From assembly GCF_014647755.1 (NCBI RefSeq), contig NZ_BMPU01000005.1, positions 124,001 to 188,000 of the forward strand: DNA of 64,000 nt. The letters are read 5' to 3'. Position 1 is the first letter of the stretch. Each line of letters begins with the position of its first letter. The position numbers were made by a program, and so were the translations under genes. The stretch comes from Porphyromonas pasteri. Lineage in GTDB: Bacteria > Bacteroidota > Bacteroidia > Bacteroidales > Porphyromonadaceae. This document shows positions 17,584 to 25,678 of this stretch, piece after piece. Under the pieces are notes generated by a model that worked only from the letters and a program-made list of their open reading frames with translations, did not search any database and had not been told where the DNA came from.

Positions 17584-18943
17584 CCTTCCCCTCCTCGCCC
17601 TCAGCCTCACACTCACAGGCTGTGGCGTCTACAAGAAGTATCAGCGTCCCACGGTAGACACCTCCGTCTACCGTGGCGACAAGATCGACACGCTGAGCCA
17701 AGACACCACGTCCTTCGGGCAGACGCCCTGGCGTGCACTCTTCACCGATGCGCCCCTGCAGGCGCTCATCGAGAAGGCCCTCCAGCAGAATATCGACCTG
17801 CTCTCGGCGAACCTCTCCACCCAGCAGGCAGAGGCCCAGCTCAAGGCTGCCCGCCTCTCCTTCTTCCCCTCGCTGACGCTCGCTCCTTCGCTCTCGGCGG
17901 GTAAGACCGAGGGTGTACCCGCCACCTACAGCTACACGCTACCTGTGCAGGCCAGCTGGCAGGTGGATCTCTTCGGCTCACTGCTGAATGCCTCCCGCTC
18001 GACACAGGCCCAGCTCCTCCGTGCTCAGGCCTACCAGCAGCTCGTCCGTGGCCGTGTCATTGCGAGCGTGGCCAACAGCTACTACACGCTGCTGATGCTC
18101 GACCGCCAGCTCCAGCTCTCCCGCTCGGCAGCCGAGCTCGCTGCCCACACCCTTGAGGTGATGCAGGCGCAGAAGGACTTCGGCCGTGCTATGGAGTCCT
18201 CCGTGCAGTCCGCCCGTGCCAACCTCCATCAGGTAGAGGCCTCCATCCCCGAGATCGAGCGCCAGATCACCACGACGGAGAATGCGCTGGCCCTCCTCCT
18301 CGGCGAGTCGCCTCGTACCTATAGCCGCTCCACGCTCGAGGCCCAGCAGCTCCCCAGCACCTTCGCCGTCGGCGTACCCGCTCAGCTACTCTCGGCACGC
18401 CCCGACGTGCGCGTAGCGGAGATGGCTCTGGCCAGCTGCTACTATCAGACGAATGGTGCACGTGCCGCCTTCTACCCCTCGCTCAACATCTCGGGGAGCG
18501 CAGGCTGGACGGGCGCTCTTGGGCAGGCCGTATCGAACCCGATGAAGTTCATCGCCTCGGCTCTTGCCTCACTGGCACAGCCCATCTTCGCCAATGGTAA
18601 GCTCATCGCAGGCCTTCGCGTAGCTGAGGCTGAGGAAGAGAAGGCACGCCTGGCGTTCCAGCAAAGCCTCTACAATGCCGGAGCCGAAGTAAGCAATGCT
18701 CTCGCCCTCTATGAGGCCTCCGAGGCGAAGATCAAGGCCGAGACCCTACAGATCGAGAGCCTCGAGAAGAATGTCGAGATCGTTGAGGCCCTCTTCAAGA
18801 CGGGGAAGACCTCCTCTTATCTCGAGGTCATCACCGCCCAGCAGGCACTCCTGCAGGCCCAGCTCTCGCAGATTCAAGACCGCTTCAGCAAGATGCAGGC
18901 CGTCGTCAACCTCTATAATGCCCTCGGCGGAGGTGCCCAGTAA
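17567..18943 (+). CDS. TolC/OprM-type outer-membrane efflux lipoprotein
   Basis: A 458-aa channel subunit of the NodT group. MTLKHSLPLLALSLTLTGCG gives lipobox LTGC. Two tandem OEP repeats follow, with long helices: the first has LLSANLSTQQAEAQLKAARL and the second ends LEVITAQQALLQAQLSQIQD. The internal motif SARPDVRVAEMALA is typical. The protein would form the trimeric outer-membrane exit duct for the pump encoded upstream. The start overlaps the pump gene by 17 bases; the longer frame from 17522 would lose the signal peptide. Confidence 0.93.
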   Translation: MTLKHSLPLLALSLTLTGCGVYKKYQRPTVDTSVYRGDKIDTLSQDTTSFGQTPWRALFTDAPLQALIEKALQQNIDLLSANLSTQQAEAQLKAARLSFFPSLTLAPSLSAGKTEGVPATYSYTLPVQASWQVDLFGSLLNASRSTQAQLLRAQAYQQLVRGRVIASVANSYYTLLMLDRQLQLSRSAAELAAHTLEVMQAQKDFGRAMESSVQSARANLHQVEASIPEIERQITTTENALALLLGESPRTYSRSTLEAQQLPSTFAVGVPAQLLSARPDVRVAEMALASCYYQTNGARAAFYPSLNISGSAGWTGALGQAVSNPMKFIASALASLAQPIFANGKLIAGLRVAEAEEEKARLAFQQSLYNAGAEVSNALALYEASEAKIKAETLQIESLEKNVEIVEALFKTGKTSSYLEVITAQQALLQAQLSQIQDRFSKMQAVVNLYNALGGGAQ

Positions 18944-18954
18944 TCCCTATCGCT

Positions 18955-19722
18955 ATGATCAGTCCACAAGCCTTCATCGCACCTGGCGCCAAGATCGGTG
19001 CCCGTGTGACGATCTATCCCTTCGCCTATATCGAGGATGACGTCGTCATCGGTGACGACTGCACCATCTACCCGCACGTCAGCCTGATGAACGGCACGCG
19101 CATCGGTAGTGGCAACACCATCTATCAGAATGCCGTGCTCGGTGCCTCGCCCCAGGACTTCTCCTACAAGGGCGAGAAGTCCACGCTCATCGTCGGCGAC
19201 AACAACGTGATCCGTGAGAACGTGGTCATCAGCCGCGCCTCCCGCACCGACGTCTCCACTGTCATCGGCAGTGGGAACATCCTTATGGAAGGCACCCACA
19301 TCTCGCACAACTGTCAGGTGGGCAATCAGAATGTCTTCGGCTATGCAGTCAAGATCGCCTGCGACTGCACCATCGGCAGCCGCTCAATCTTCAGCAGCGG
19401 CGTCACGGCCAAGCCCCGCTGTCGCATCGGTGATCTGGCGTTCATCCTCACGGGCTGCCGCTTCGGCGAAGACGTACCGCCCTTCATCACCGTCAAGGAT
19501 AACCCTGCCGTCTACGCTGGGATCCATGCGGGTATGCTCTCCAAGGCAGGTATCGACGAGCGCACACAGCGCCATCTCGCTATGGCTTACCGCTTGGTCT
19601 TCAATGGTAAGATCAGCTTCTACGACGCCATCCTGCAGATCGAAGAGCAGGTACCTGACGGCCCCGAAATCCAGCAGGTCATCGCCTTCCTCCGCTCTTC
19701 CGAGAGCCTCATCATGAAGTAA
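18955..19722 (+). CDS. lpxA: LpxA-family acyltransferase, divergent active-site surroundings
   Basis: A 255-aa left-handed beta-helix protein built of hexapeptide repeats (VVIGDD, RIGSGN, VIGSGN and others) with the LpxA-type helical C-terminus. LpxA moves an R-3-hydroxyacyl chain from ACP to UDP-GlcNAc, the first step of lipid A synthesis. The expected catalytic His is present as His118 in GTHISHNC, with His115 also kept. The positions matching E. coli His144 and His160 appear as Pro154 (TAKPRC) and Leu161. It may be a second, specialised LpxA paralogue. It follows the efflux channel gene by 11 bases and likely shares its operon. Confidence 0.8.
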   Translation: MISPQAFIAPGAKIGARVTIYPFAYIEDDVVIGDDCTIYPHVSLMNGTRIGSGNTIYQNAVLGASPQDFSYKGEKSTLIVGDNNVIRENVVISRASRTDVSTVIGSGNILMEGTHISHNCQVGNQNVFGYAVKIACDCTIGSRSIFSSGVTAKPRCRIGDLAFILTGCRFGEDVPPFITVKDNPAVYAGIHAGMLSKAGIDERTQRHLAMAYRLVFNGKISFYDAILQIEEQVPDGPEIQQVIAFLRSSESLIMK

Positions 19723-19774
19723 GGTCCCGTTGCTCCCCACCCGTGGGTCAGGCTGAGACATACCCTACCCCCAT

Positions 19775-19821
19775 ATAGTCCGAGGCCCTGCCGTGCGATG
19801 CACGACAGGGCCTCGGACTAT
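19775..19821 (+). terminator. Terminator of the efflux-lpxA operon
   Basis: ATAGTCCGAGGCCCTG and its complement, with an inner CGTGC/GCACG stem, 50 bases past the lpxA stop. Confidence 0.8.
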
Positions 19822-19961
19822 CTATATGTAGCCGCTTGCAGAGACGGAGGACGGAGGACGGAGGTCAGATGCTCAAAGGCAGAGATCCAAGAGAGGTCAC
19901 ACGCTTCCGCCTATACCGATCGCCGAAGCGAAGGACATGCACTATATATGACGGACTGCTG

Positions 19962-20116
19962 ACACCTCACGACGATAGGCAGATGAACCAATATTGGTCG
20001 GCGGGCTGACCTATATTGGTCCACGCGACGATCTATAGAGGTCTATGAAGCGACCTATATAGGTTCGCCCAGCGACCAATATAGCTTCGCACTATCCTCC
20101 TCTATAGACACAGGCC
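19962..20116. repeat. R2 palindrome array, locus D (5 units, exact 22-bp period)
   Basis: ACCAATATTGGT (19987), ACCTATATTGGT (20009), ATCTATAGAGGT (20031), ACCTATATAGGT (20053) and ACCAATATAGCT (20075) are each 22 bp apart. The right flank CCTCCTCTATAGAC resembles that of locus B (CCCCTCTATATAGGC). It lies between convergent lpxA and sdhB. Confidence 0.9.
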
Positions 20117-20141
20117 AATACCCTTTCGGAGAAACAAAGAA

Positions 20142-20170
20142 GCCTCCCCGCAGAAGAAGCGCAGGGAGGC
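20142..20170. terminator. Hairpin between lpxA and sdhB
   Basis: GCCTCCCCGC pairs with GCGCAGGGAGGC (one bulge) around AGAAGAA. It lies downstream of the sdhCAB operon and after the R2 array; no clear T run. Confidence 0.5.
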
Positions 20171-20180
20171 CTATAATGCG

Positions 20181-20223
20181 ATCGCCCGTCCTCAGGAGCC
20201 GTAGGCTCAGGAGGGCGGGCGAT
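20181..20223 (-). terminator. Long GC-rich hairpin downstream of sdhB
   Basis: ATCGCCCG-CCTC-GGAGCC pairs with GGCTC-GGAGG-CGGGCGAT with single mismatches. Together with smaller hairpins at 20240-20330 it makes the whole sdhB 3' region highly structured. Confidence 0.55.
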
Positions 20224-20356
20224 ACTACACCAATCTAACCTATTCAATCCAGGAGGTGAATCCTGAAGAGAGCGATGGTAGTCGGCTCTGCAGGACTTCT
20301 CCTGCGAAGGGGAGAAGCCGCTACAGGAGGCCGAAGAGAGGGATTCGTCTCGGGGC

Positions 20357-21112
20357 TTAGTCCTTGAACTTAGCAGCGAGGAACTCGCGGTTCAGACGAG
20401 CGATATTGGAGATCGAGATATTCTTGGGGCATTCGACTTCGCAAGCACGAGTGTTCGTACAGTTACCGAAGCCCAGCTCATCCATCTTAGCGACCATAGC
20501 CTTAGCACGGCGGGCAGCTTCGACACGACCCTGTGGGAGGAGAGCCAGCTGGCTGACCTTAGCAGAGACGAAGAGCATAGCCGAGCCGTTCTTACAAGCT
20601 GCAGCGCAGGCACCGCAACCGATACAAGCAGCAGCGTCCATAGCCATGTCGGCGTTAGCCTTAGGGATGGGGATAGCGTTAGCATCGGGTACACCACCGG
20701 TATTGACCGACACGAAGCCACCAGCCTGGATGATCTTGTCGTAGGCCGAGCGGTCTACCATAAGGTCACGGATGATGGGGAAGCCAGCCGAGCGCCAAGG
20801 CTCGATGGTGATCGTATCGCCATCGTTGAAGCGACGCATGTGCAGCTGACAGGTCGTGATGCTATCATCGGGCCCGTGGGGGTGCCCATTGATGTAGAGC
20901 GAGCACATACCGCAGATACCTTCGCGGCAGTCGTGGTCGAAGACAACGGGCTCCTTGCCTTCGCGTACGAGCTGCTCGTTGAGGATATCGAGCATCTCCA
21001 GGAAGGAGCTACCCTGAGAGATATTCTGCAGGTCGTAGGTTTCGAACGCACCCTTTACCTCGGGGCCACGCTGACGCCAGACCTTAACCTTGATATTTAT
21101 ATTCTTGTCCAT
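20357..21112 (-). CDS. sdhB: Succinate dehydrogenase/fumarate reductase iron-sulfur subunit
   Basis: A 251-aa subunit carrying electrons between the flavin and the membrane cytochrome. The [2Fe-2S] motif CREGICGMC lies near residue 63, and the two cluster motifs [11 protein letters not shown] and [11 protein letters not shown] are in the C-terminal half. The length is normal. It is the last gene of sdhC-sdhA-sdhB, starting 19 bases after sdhA. In anaerobic Bacteroidales this type works as fumarate reductase in respiration with fumarate; the sequence alone does not set the direction. Confidence 0.95.
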   Translation of the reverse strand: MDKNINIKVKVWRQRGPEVKGAFETYDLQNISQGSSFLEMLDILNEQLVREGKEPVVFDHDCREGICGMCSLYINGHPHGPDDSITTCQLHMRRFNDGDTITIEPWRSAGFPIIRDLMVDRSAYDKIIQAGGFVSVNTGGVPDANAIPIPKANADMAMDAAACIGCGACAAACKNGSAMLFVSAKVSQLALLPQGRVEAARRAKAMVAKMDELGFGNCTNTRACEVECPKNISISNIARLNREFLAAKFKD

Positions 21113-21131
21113 TGTGGATGTTGGCTTGGGG

Positions 21132-23075
21132 TTAGTTCTTATAGTTACGCTGCTGACGTACGACGAACTCGTAGTCCAGAGGTTCCTTCAGAAGGACGGG
21201 ATCCTGATCTTCGCCCTGGTACTCCCAGCAGGAGACGTAAGCGAACTGATCATCGTGGCGCAGGGCTTCACCTTCGGGCGTCTGGTGCTCGAGGCGGAAG
21301 TGGCCACCGCAGCTCTCTTCACGGTCGTGAGCGTCACGAGCCATGAGTTCGCCGATCTCGATGAAGTCAGCCAGACGAAGAGCCTTCTCGAGCTCCACGT
21401 TGAGGTCGTCAGCCTTACCAGGGATACGGACGTCGCTCCAGAACTCCTTCTTCAGAGCCTTGAGCTCGACGATAGCCTTCTCGAGGCCTTCGCGCTCGCG
21501 ACCCATACCTACGAAGTCCCACATGATGTGACCAAGCTTCTTGTGGAGGCTGTCGACGGACTGCTTACCCTTGATGCTCATCAGGCGAGCGATACGATCC
21601 TGGATACCCTTTTCTGCTTCGTCGAACTCAGGACGATCCGTGCTGAAGCGGGGGACCTGAATCTGGTCAGCCAGATAGTTCTGGATCGTGTAGGGCAGTA
21701 CGAAGTAACCGTCAGCGAGCCCCTGCATCAGAGCCGATGCACCGAGGCGGTTAGCACCGTGGTCGGAGAAGTTAGCTTCACCGATGGCGAAGAGGCCAGG
21801 GACAGAGGTCATAAGCTCGTAGTCCACCCAGATACCACCCATCGTGTAGTGGATAGCGGGATAGATCATCATCGGCGTCTCGTAGGGATTGTCGTTGGTG
21901 ATCTTTTCGTACATCTGGAAGAGGTTACCATAGCGAGCTTCTACGACGTCCTTGCCAAGACGCTTGATAGCGCTGGAGAAGTCGAGGAAGACAGCCAGCC
22001 CCGTGTTGTTGACACCGTAGCCAGCGTCGCAGCGTTCCTTAGCAGCACGGCTGGCGACGTCACGAGGCACGAGGTTACCGAAGGCGGGGTAGCGGCGCTC
22101 GAGGTAGTAGTCACGATCCTCTTCCTTGATATCGGTAGGACGAAGCGTACCAGCCTGGAGCTTCTTAGCGTCTTCGATATTCTTGGGCACCCAGATACGA
22201 CCGTCGTTACGGAGCGACTCAGACATCAGCGTGAGCTTAGACTGGAATTCGCCGTGGACGGGGATACACGTGGGGTGGATCTGTGCCATACAGGGGTTAG
22301 CGAAGTAAGCACCCTTCTTGTAGCACTGCCAAGCAGCTGAGCCGTTAGAGGCCATAGCGTTCGTGGAGAGGAAGAAGGCGTTACCATAGCCACCGGTACC
22401 GATGACGACAGCGTGAGCGGCGAAGCGCTCGATCTTACCCGTGACGAGGTTACGGGCGATGATACCACGAGCACGGCCGTCGATGATGACGACGTCGAGC
22501 ATCTCGTGGCGGGTGTACATCTTCACCGTGCCCTTACCGACCTGGCGGCTCAGTGCAGAGTAAGCACCGAGGAGGAGCTGCTGCCCCGTCTGACCACGAG
22601 CATAGAATGTACGAGAGACCTGTGCACCCCCGAAGGAACGGTTGTCGAGAAGGCCGCCGTATTCGCGAGCGAAAGGCACACCCTGAGCGACGCACTGGTC
22701 GATGATGCTATTAGCCACTTCGGCCAGACGATAGACATTTGCTTCGCGAGCACGGTAGTCACCACCCTTGATCGTATCGTAGAAGAGGCGGTAGACGGAG
22801 TCACCATCGTTCTGGTAGTTCTTAGCGGCATTGATCCCCCCCTGAGCAGCGATCGAGTGTGCACGACGGGGAGAGTCCTGGATACAGAAGTTCAAGACGT
22901 TGAAGCCCATCTCAGCGAGCGAGGCAGCAGCGGAGGCGCCAGCCAAGCCCGTACCGACGACGATGATGTCGAGGCGGCGCTTGTTTGCAGGGTTGACGAG
23001 CTTCTGATGGTCCTTATAGGAGGTCCACTTCTCGGCCAATGGGCCGGCGGGGATCTTCGAATCTATCTTAGACAT
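21132..23075 (-). CDS. sdhA: Succinate dehydrogenase/fumarate reductase flavoprotein
   Basis: A 647-aa catalytic subunit. The Rossmann start [20 protein letters not shown] binds [16 protein letters not shown] contains the His that binds FAD covalently; late [20 protein letters not shown] is the conserved FAD-closing motif, and [13 protein letters not shown] belongs to the substrate site. It oxidises succinate or reduces fumarate. It sits between sdhC (43 bases) and sdhB (19 bases) in one minus-strand operon. Confidence 0.96.
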   Translation of the reverse strand: MSKIDSKIPAGPLAEKWTSYKDHQKLVNPANKRRLDIIVVGTGLAGASAAASLAEMGFNVLNFCIQDSPRRAHSIAAQGGINAAKNYQNDGDSVYRLFYDTIKGGDYRAREANVYRLAEVANSIIDQCVAQGVPFAREYGGLLDNRSFGGAQVSRTFYARGQTGQQLLLGAYSALSRQVGKGTVKMYTRHEMLDVVIIDGRARGIIARNLVTGKIERFAAHAVVIGTGGYGNAFFLSTNAMASNGSAAWQCYKKGAYFANPCMAQIHPTCIPVHGEFQSKLTLMSESLRNDGRIWVPKNIEDAKKLQAGTLRPTDIKEEDRDYYLERRYPAFGNLVPRDVASRAAKERCDAGYGVNNTGLAVFLDFSSAIKRLGKDVVEARYGNLFQMYEKITNDNPYETPMMIYPAIHYTMGGIWVDYELMTSVPGLFAIGEANFSDHGANRLGASALMQGLADGYFVLPYTIQNYLADQIQVPRFSTDRPEFDEAEKGIQDRIARLMSIKGKQSVDSLHKKLGHIMWDFVGMGREREGLEKAIVELKALKKEFWSDVRIPGKADDLNVELEKALRLADFIEIGELMARDAHDREESCGGHFRLEHQTPEGEALRHDDQFAYVSCWEYQGEDQDPVLLKEPLDYEFVVRQQRNYKN

Positions 23076-23118
23076 AATCTTAGAGGTATGGATAGCTTAC
23101 TTGTGGGATGAACTGTGG

Positions 23119-23826
23119 TTAGCAATACCACAAGGAGCCCCCGCAGAGGGCTTGGATGAAATAATAGATCACGACGACAGCGAAGCCGAGGACGATGATC
23201 GTCGTATAGATGTTGGAGATGCAACGCAGACGCTCGAACCAGACACGGTTGTTGAAGCCGATGGTGTGCAGTGAGCTCCAGAACCCGTGTGACAGGTGGA
23301 ACCACAGTGAGCCCAGCCAGATGAGGTAGAGGACTACGAAGATGGGATTAGAGAAGGTGTAGCGGATCAGGCCAGCGCCGTCCGTAGGACCAGTGACGCC
23401 ATCGATACCGAGGTCATGCTGACCGATGATCTCTGCGAGCTGCATCTTAGCCCAGAAGTTGAAGAGGTGCAGGAAGATCCCGAGGACGATGATGACACCG
23501 AGAGCCATCATGTTCTGCGACGCCCACTCGACACCCTTAGGCTTGTCGACGACATCATAGCGGTCGTTACCGCGAGCCTTGCGATTCTGAAGCGTCAGGA
23601 TGAAGGCATAGACGATGTGGACGATGAAGAGGACTGCCAGCCCCATCGAAGCGACCAGGGCATACCAGTTAGCCCCGAGGAACTCACACACGGCGTTGTA
23701 GGCTTCTTCAGAGAAGAGCGCCACAAGGTTCATCGACATGTGGAAGGTCAGGAACAGGATAAGCGCGAGGCCTGAGATGCTCATGACCAGCTTACGCCCG
23801 ATCGAAGATTTAATTAACCACGACAT
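23119..23826 (-). CDS. sdhC: Succinate dehydrogenase/fumarate reductase cytochrome b subunit
   Basis: A 235-aa membrane anchor with about five hydrophobic helices, at residues about 10-35, 55-80, 100-125, 155-180 and 205-228. Several His residues within or next to the helices (for example TFHMSMNL, LFIVHIVYAF, LWFHLSHGFW) are candidate heme b ligands. The single large b558-type subunit without a separate sdhD is characteristic of Bacteroidota and epsilon-type fumarate reductases. It leads the sdhCAB operon from a -7 box at 23948-23955. Confidence 0.93.
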   Translation of the reverse strand: MSWLIKSSIGRKLVMSISGLALILFLTFHMSMNLVALFSEEAYNAVCEFLGANWYALVASMGLAVLFIVHIVYAFILTLQNRKARGNDRYDVVDKPKGVEWASQNMMALGVIIVLGIFLHLFNFWAKMQLAEIIGQHDLGIDGVTGPTDGAGLIRYTFSNPIFVVLYLIWLGSLWFHLSHGFWSSLHTIGFNNRVWFERLRCISNIYTTIIVLGFAVVVIYYFIQALCGGSLWYC

Positions 23827-23947
23827 AAAGTTGCTATTTAATTGATTCTATTTTATTGCCTTCTTGTGGAGATATATTGCTATCGTGCAAGACATTAGGG
23901 TGCCCCATAGCTGTGTCGGGACGCACCTCCTCATGCAATGCACGCTA

Positions 23948-23955
23948 CAAAGATA
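23948..23955 (-). promoter_or_regulatory. -7 promoter box of sdhCAB
   Basis: TATCTTTG on the minus strand, 122 bases before the sdhC start. Confidence 0.65.
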
Positions 23956-24119
23956 GCTTAATTAGGTATATGCCGTACTAACATTAGCGAAAAAAAGGCA
24001 TAATCCTACCACTGCATATACCTTACAATAGGTAAATGCACCACAAAACTGGCGCACCACAGCGCGGCTACCTACCTATATATAGCTAACCACATCGCTG
24101 TATCAGTGAGAAGAGAAGA

Positions 24120-24132
24120 GGGGGGGGGGGGG
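24120..24132. repeat. Homopolymer tract of 13 G
   Basis: An uninterrupted G13 (C13 on the minus strand) lies 19 bases after the acyltransferase stop and about 165 bp upstream of the sdhC -7 box. Runs this long slip readily in replication and in sequencing. Confidence 0.9.
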
Positions 24133-24151
24133 AAGTAAAAACGAGACTACC

Positions 24152-25195
24152 TCAAGCGCGCACCAAGACGCGGAGATAGCGAGCAATGAGATAGGCGCCG
24201 AATATAGTGGCAGTATAAACCACTACAAGGTAAAGTAGTAGCGACTGAATATAGATGACTGGGCTCCTAAAGAAGCTCACGAAGGACATGTGCAGAAGGT
24301 AGGTCTCAAGCGATATACCACCGAGCCACATCAGAGCACTCCCAACGGGGCCGTGCGCACGTCGCATAAAGAGATCTGTCGCCCCCAAAGCCTTGCTAAG
24401 AGCTGTGAGCATCACAGGAAGGGCGAAGTAAGCGAGGTGACTAGTGAGTATCAGCACCACGAGTTGGTTGGGGAAGGTCTGCACACTCCATATATATACA
24501 CCTCCCAAGAGAAGCGTAAAGGCCAGGCAAATAAGACGACACACCTTCATTCGCTTATATATACTACGCTCATAGATAGCATAGGCCACGCCCACAGAGA
24601 AGCAAAGAGGATAGCGAAGCCAATAGTATCCGAAGCCGACTTGCCATGCCACCAGCATAAGGAGAAGGGTAAGTCCCACGAGCACAAGCACAGCTCGTCC
24701 CCAGCGGCGCACATAGCGGAAGGAGAAATAGAAGAAGACATAGAGCACCATCAGCTCCAGGAGATACCATGCCACAAACAAGGGGCCTGGGATACCTACC
24801 TTCCAAATAAGAAAATTAACCTTGAGCTGTGCCAGCGCTTGAGGTATATGGTCAAAGCCAAAGCCAATAAAGAGGAAGAGGACAGCCAGTGGGTAGAAGA
24901 AGAGGAATGGCTTAATGAGTCCCCAGAGTCTTCGGGGGAGCCAGCCCACCCAGAGGGCCGCTGGAGACGTAGTAGGTGTACGAAGGGTACGCAGACGCAA
25001 CTGGGTCATCAGCCCATAGCCCGAGAGGAAGAAGAAGAAGACCAGCGCAAGTGGGGTAAGGAGATTACACACACGTAGCCACAGGAGCGTCTCATCAGGC
25101 TGGCACAGCGAGCTGATATGCGTCCCTACAATAAACAAGGAGAGCGCCCCCTTTAGGGCTACCGAAAATTCCTTGGGCAAAGTCGAATCTACCAC
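24152..25195 (-). CDS. Acyltransferase-3 family membrane protein
   Basis: A 347-aa multi-pass inner-membrane protein with about ten hydrophobic segments. The N-terminus has the family pattern ALKGALSLFIVGTHI, with the His matching the catalytic His of this family, followed by FFFFLSGYGL. These enzymes (OafA/NodX type) transfer acetyl or other acyl groups onto extracellular sugars. No sugar pathway genes flank it, so its target is unknown. Its codon use is less GC-rich than its neighbours, hinting at separate ancestry. It is monocistronic with a -7 box at 25230-25237. Confidence 0.85.
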   Translation of the reverse strand: MVDSTLPKEFSVALKGALSLFIVGTHISSLCQPDETLLWLRVCNLLTPLALVFFFFLSGYGLMTQLRLRTLRTPTTSPAALWVGWLPRRLWGLIKPFLFFYPLAVLFLFIGFGFDHIPQALAQLKVNFLIWKVGIPGPLFVAWYLLELMVLYVFFYFSFRYVRRWGRAVLVLVGLTLLLMLVAWQVGFGYYWLRYPLCFSVGVAYAIYERSIYKRMKVCRLICLAFTLLLGGVYIWSVQTFPNQLVVLILTSHLAYFALPVMLTALSKALGATDLFMRRAHGPVGSALMWLGGISLETYLLHMSFVSFFRSPVIYIQSLLLYLVVVYTATIFGAYLIARYLRVLVRA

Positions 25196-25229
25196 GGCGA
25201 TGATTACTTATTAGACATCTGCTATAGTG

Positions 25230-25237
25230 CAAAGATA
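25230..25237 (-). promoter_or_regulatory. -7 promoter box of the acyltransferase gene
   Basis: TATCTTTG on the minus strand, 35 bases before the start at 25195, separating this gene from the upstream riboswitch. Confidence 0.65.
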
Positions 25238-25265
25238 TAGCATCTTGCGGCATCACAACGAATAA

Positions 25266-25324
25266 GCCTCAGGCAGGAGTCCTGACCCGCGAGTTTCCCC
25301 ACCGTCCTGGACGCCACCTGAGGC
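25266..25324 (-). terminator. Candidate terminator of the riboswitch transcript
   Basis: GCCTCAGG and CCTGAGGC close a 59-base region with further internal pairing. On the minus strand it is followed by TTATTCG, a weak U-rich tail. It lies between the cobalamin riboswitch and the acyltransferase promoter. Confidence 0.45.
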
Positions 25325-25331
25325 ATATCCA

Positions 25332-25445
25332 CTAAATCATTACGGCAAAAGTACCACTGCCCACTTTATTCAAAAGAGCGGACATCCTCTTTGGGGAATA
25401 AATTCCAAGCATGGAGACCCATACTTGTAGCTTTCCTCGAAGCAT
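25332..25445 (-). CDS. Possible 37-aa peptide after the cobalamin riboswitch
   Basis: This is the only open frame starting just after the riboswitch: MLRGKLQVWV, then a hydrophobic Lys/Ser-containing sequence ending GTFAVMI and a TAG stop. It begins 10 bases past the riboswitch 3' end. I recognise no family. It could be a regulated small protein, a remnant of a lost transporter gene, or chance. Confidence 0.25.
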   Translation of the reverse strand: MLRGKLQVWVSMLGIYSPKRMSALLNKVGSGTFAVMI

Positions 25446-25454
25446 TTTGAATGA

Positions 25455-25660
25455 GCGTTGCAGGTCTTCTGACTCGTGCACCTTGTCTCCCAGCCACCCT
25501 TCCCAGAGACACAGAACCTCCAGTGGTCAGGGCTTCGACATAGCCCTCGGCAGGGAGCAGTATGATGCACATACAGCAGCGGGACTGTTCGAGATTCTCA
25601 CTCGATTCCCTTTTAAGCCCGACACACAGCACACAGATCTTCGCGTGTCAGGCACAACGC
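25455..25660 (-). ncRNA. Cobalamin (B12) riboswitch, apparently orphan
   Basis: On the minus strand the conserved core reads AAAAGGGAA, then GTGAGAATCTCGAACAG, then TCCCGCTGCTGTA, and ends GAGTCAGAAGACCTGC. These match the AdoCbl/B12-box pattern (AGGGAA..GGTG.AAATCC..CNG.CCCGC.ACTGT..AGTCAG.AGACCTGCC). P1 can form from GCGTTG (25660-25655) and CAACGC (25460-25455). A TATCTTTG box at 25666-25673 places the transcript start at about 25659, right at P1. Such riboswitches normally control B12 uptake or B12-independent isozymes. Here no such gene follows: the next gene has its own promoter and encodes an acyltransferase. Confidence 0.9.
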
Positions 25661-25665
25661 CTTTA

Positions 25666-25673
25666 CAAAGATA
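25666..25673 (-). promoter_or_regulatory. -7 promoter box of the riboswitch RNA
   Basis: TATCTTTG on the minus strand, five bases beyond the ecotin-like gene's stop codon and directly before the riboswitch. Confidence 0.65.
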
Positions 25674-25678
25674 CGATA

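Larger units (their letters stand above)
23827..24151. other. Intergenic stretch with sdhC promoter and G13 tract
   Basis: Holds the sdhC promoter at 23948-23955 and a run of 13 G at 24120-24132. The 24060-24110 part is AT-rich with CTATATATAG but shows no array of palindromes. Confidence 0.6.

Noticed and set aside
21090-22340. 416-codon plus-strand frame
   Set aside because: It lies opposite sdhA, whose flavoprotein motifs are unmistakable. Long antisense frames are common in this GC-rich codon usage.
25366-25632. 88-codon minus-strand frame across the riboswitch
   Set aside because: It is the translation of the cobalamin riboswitch itself, whose RNA motifs explain the conservation.
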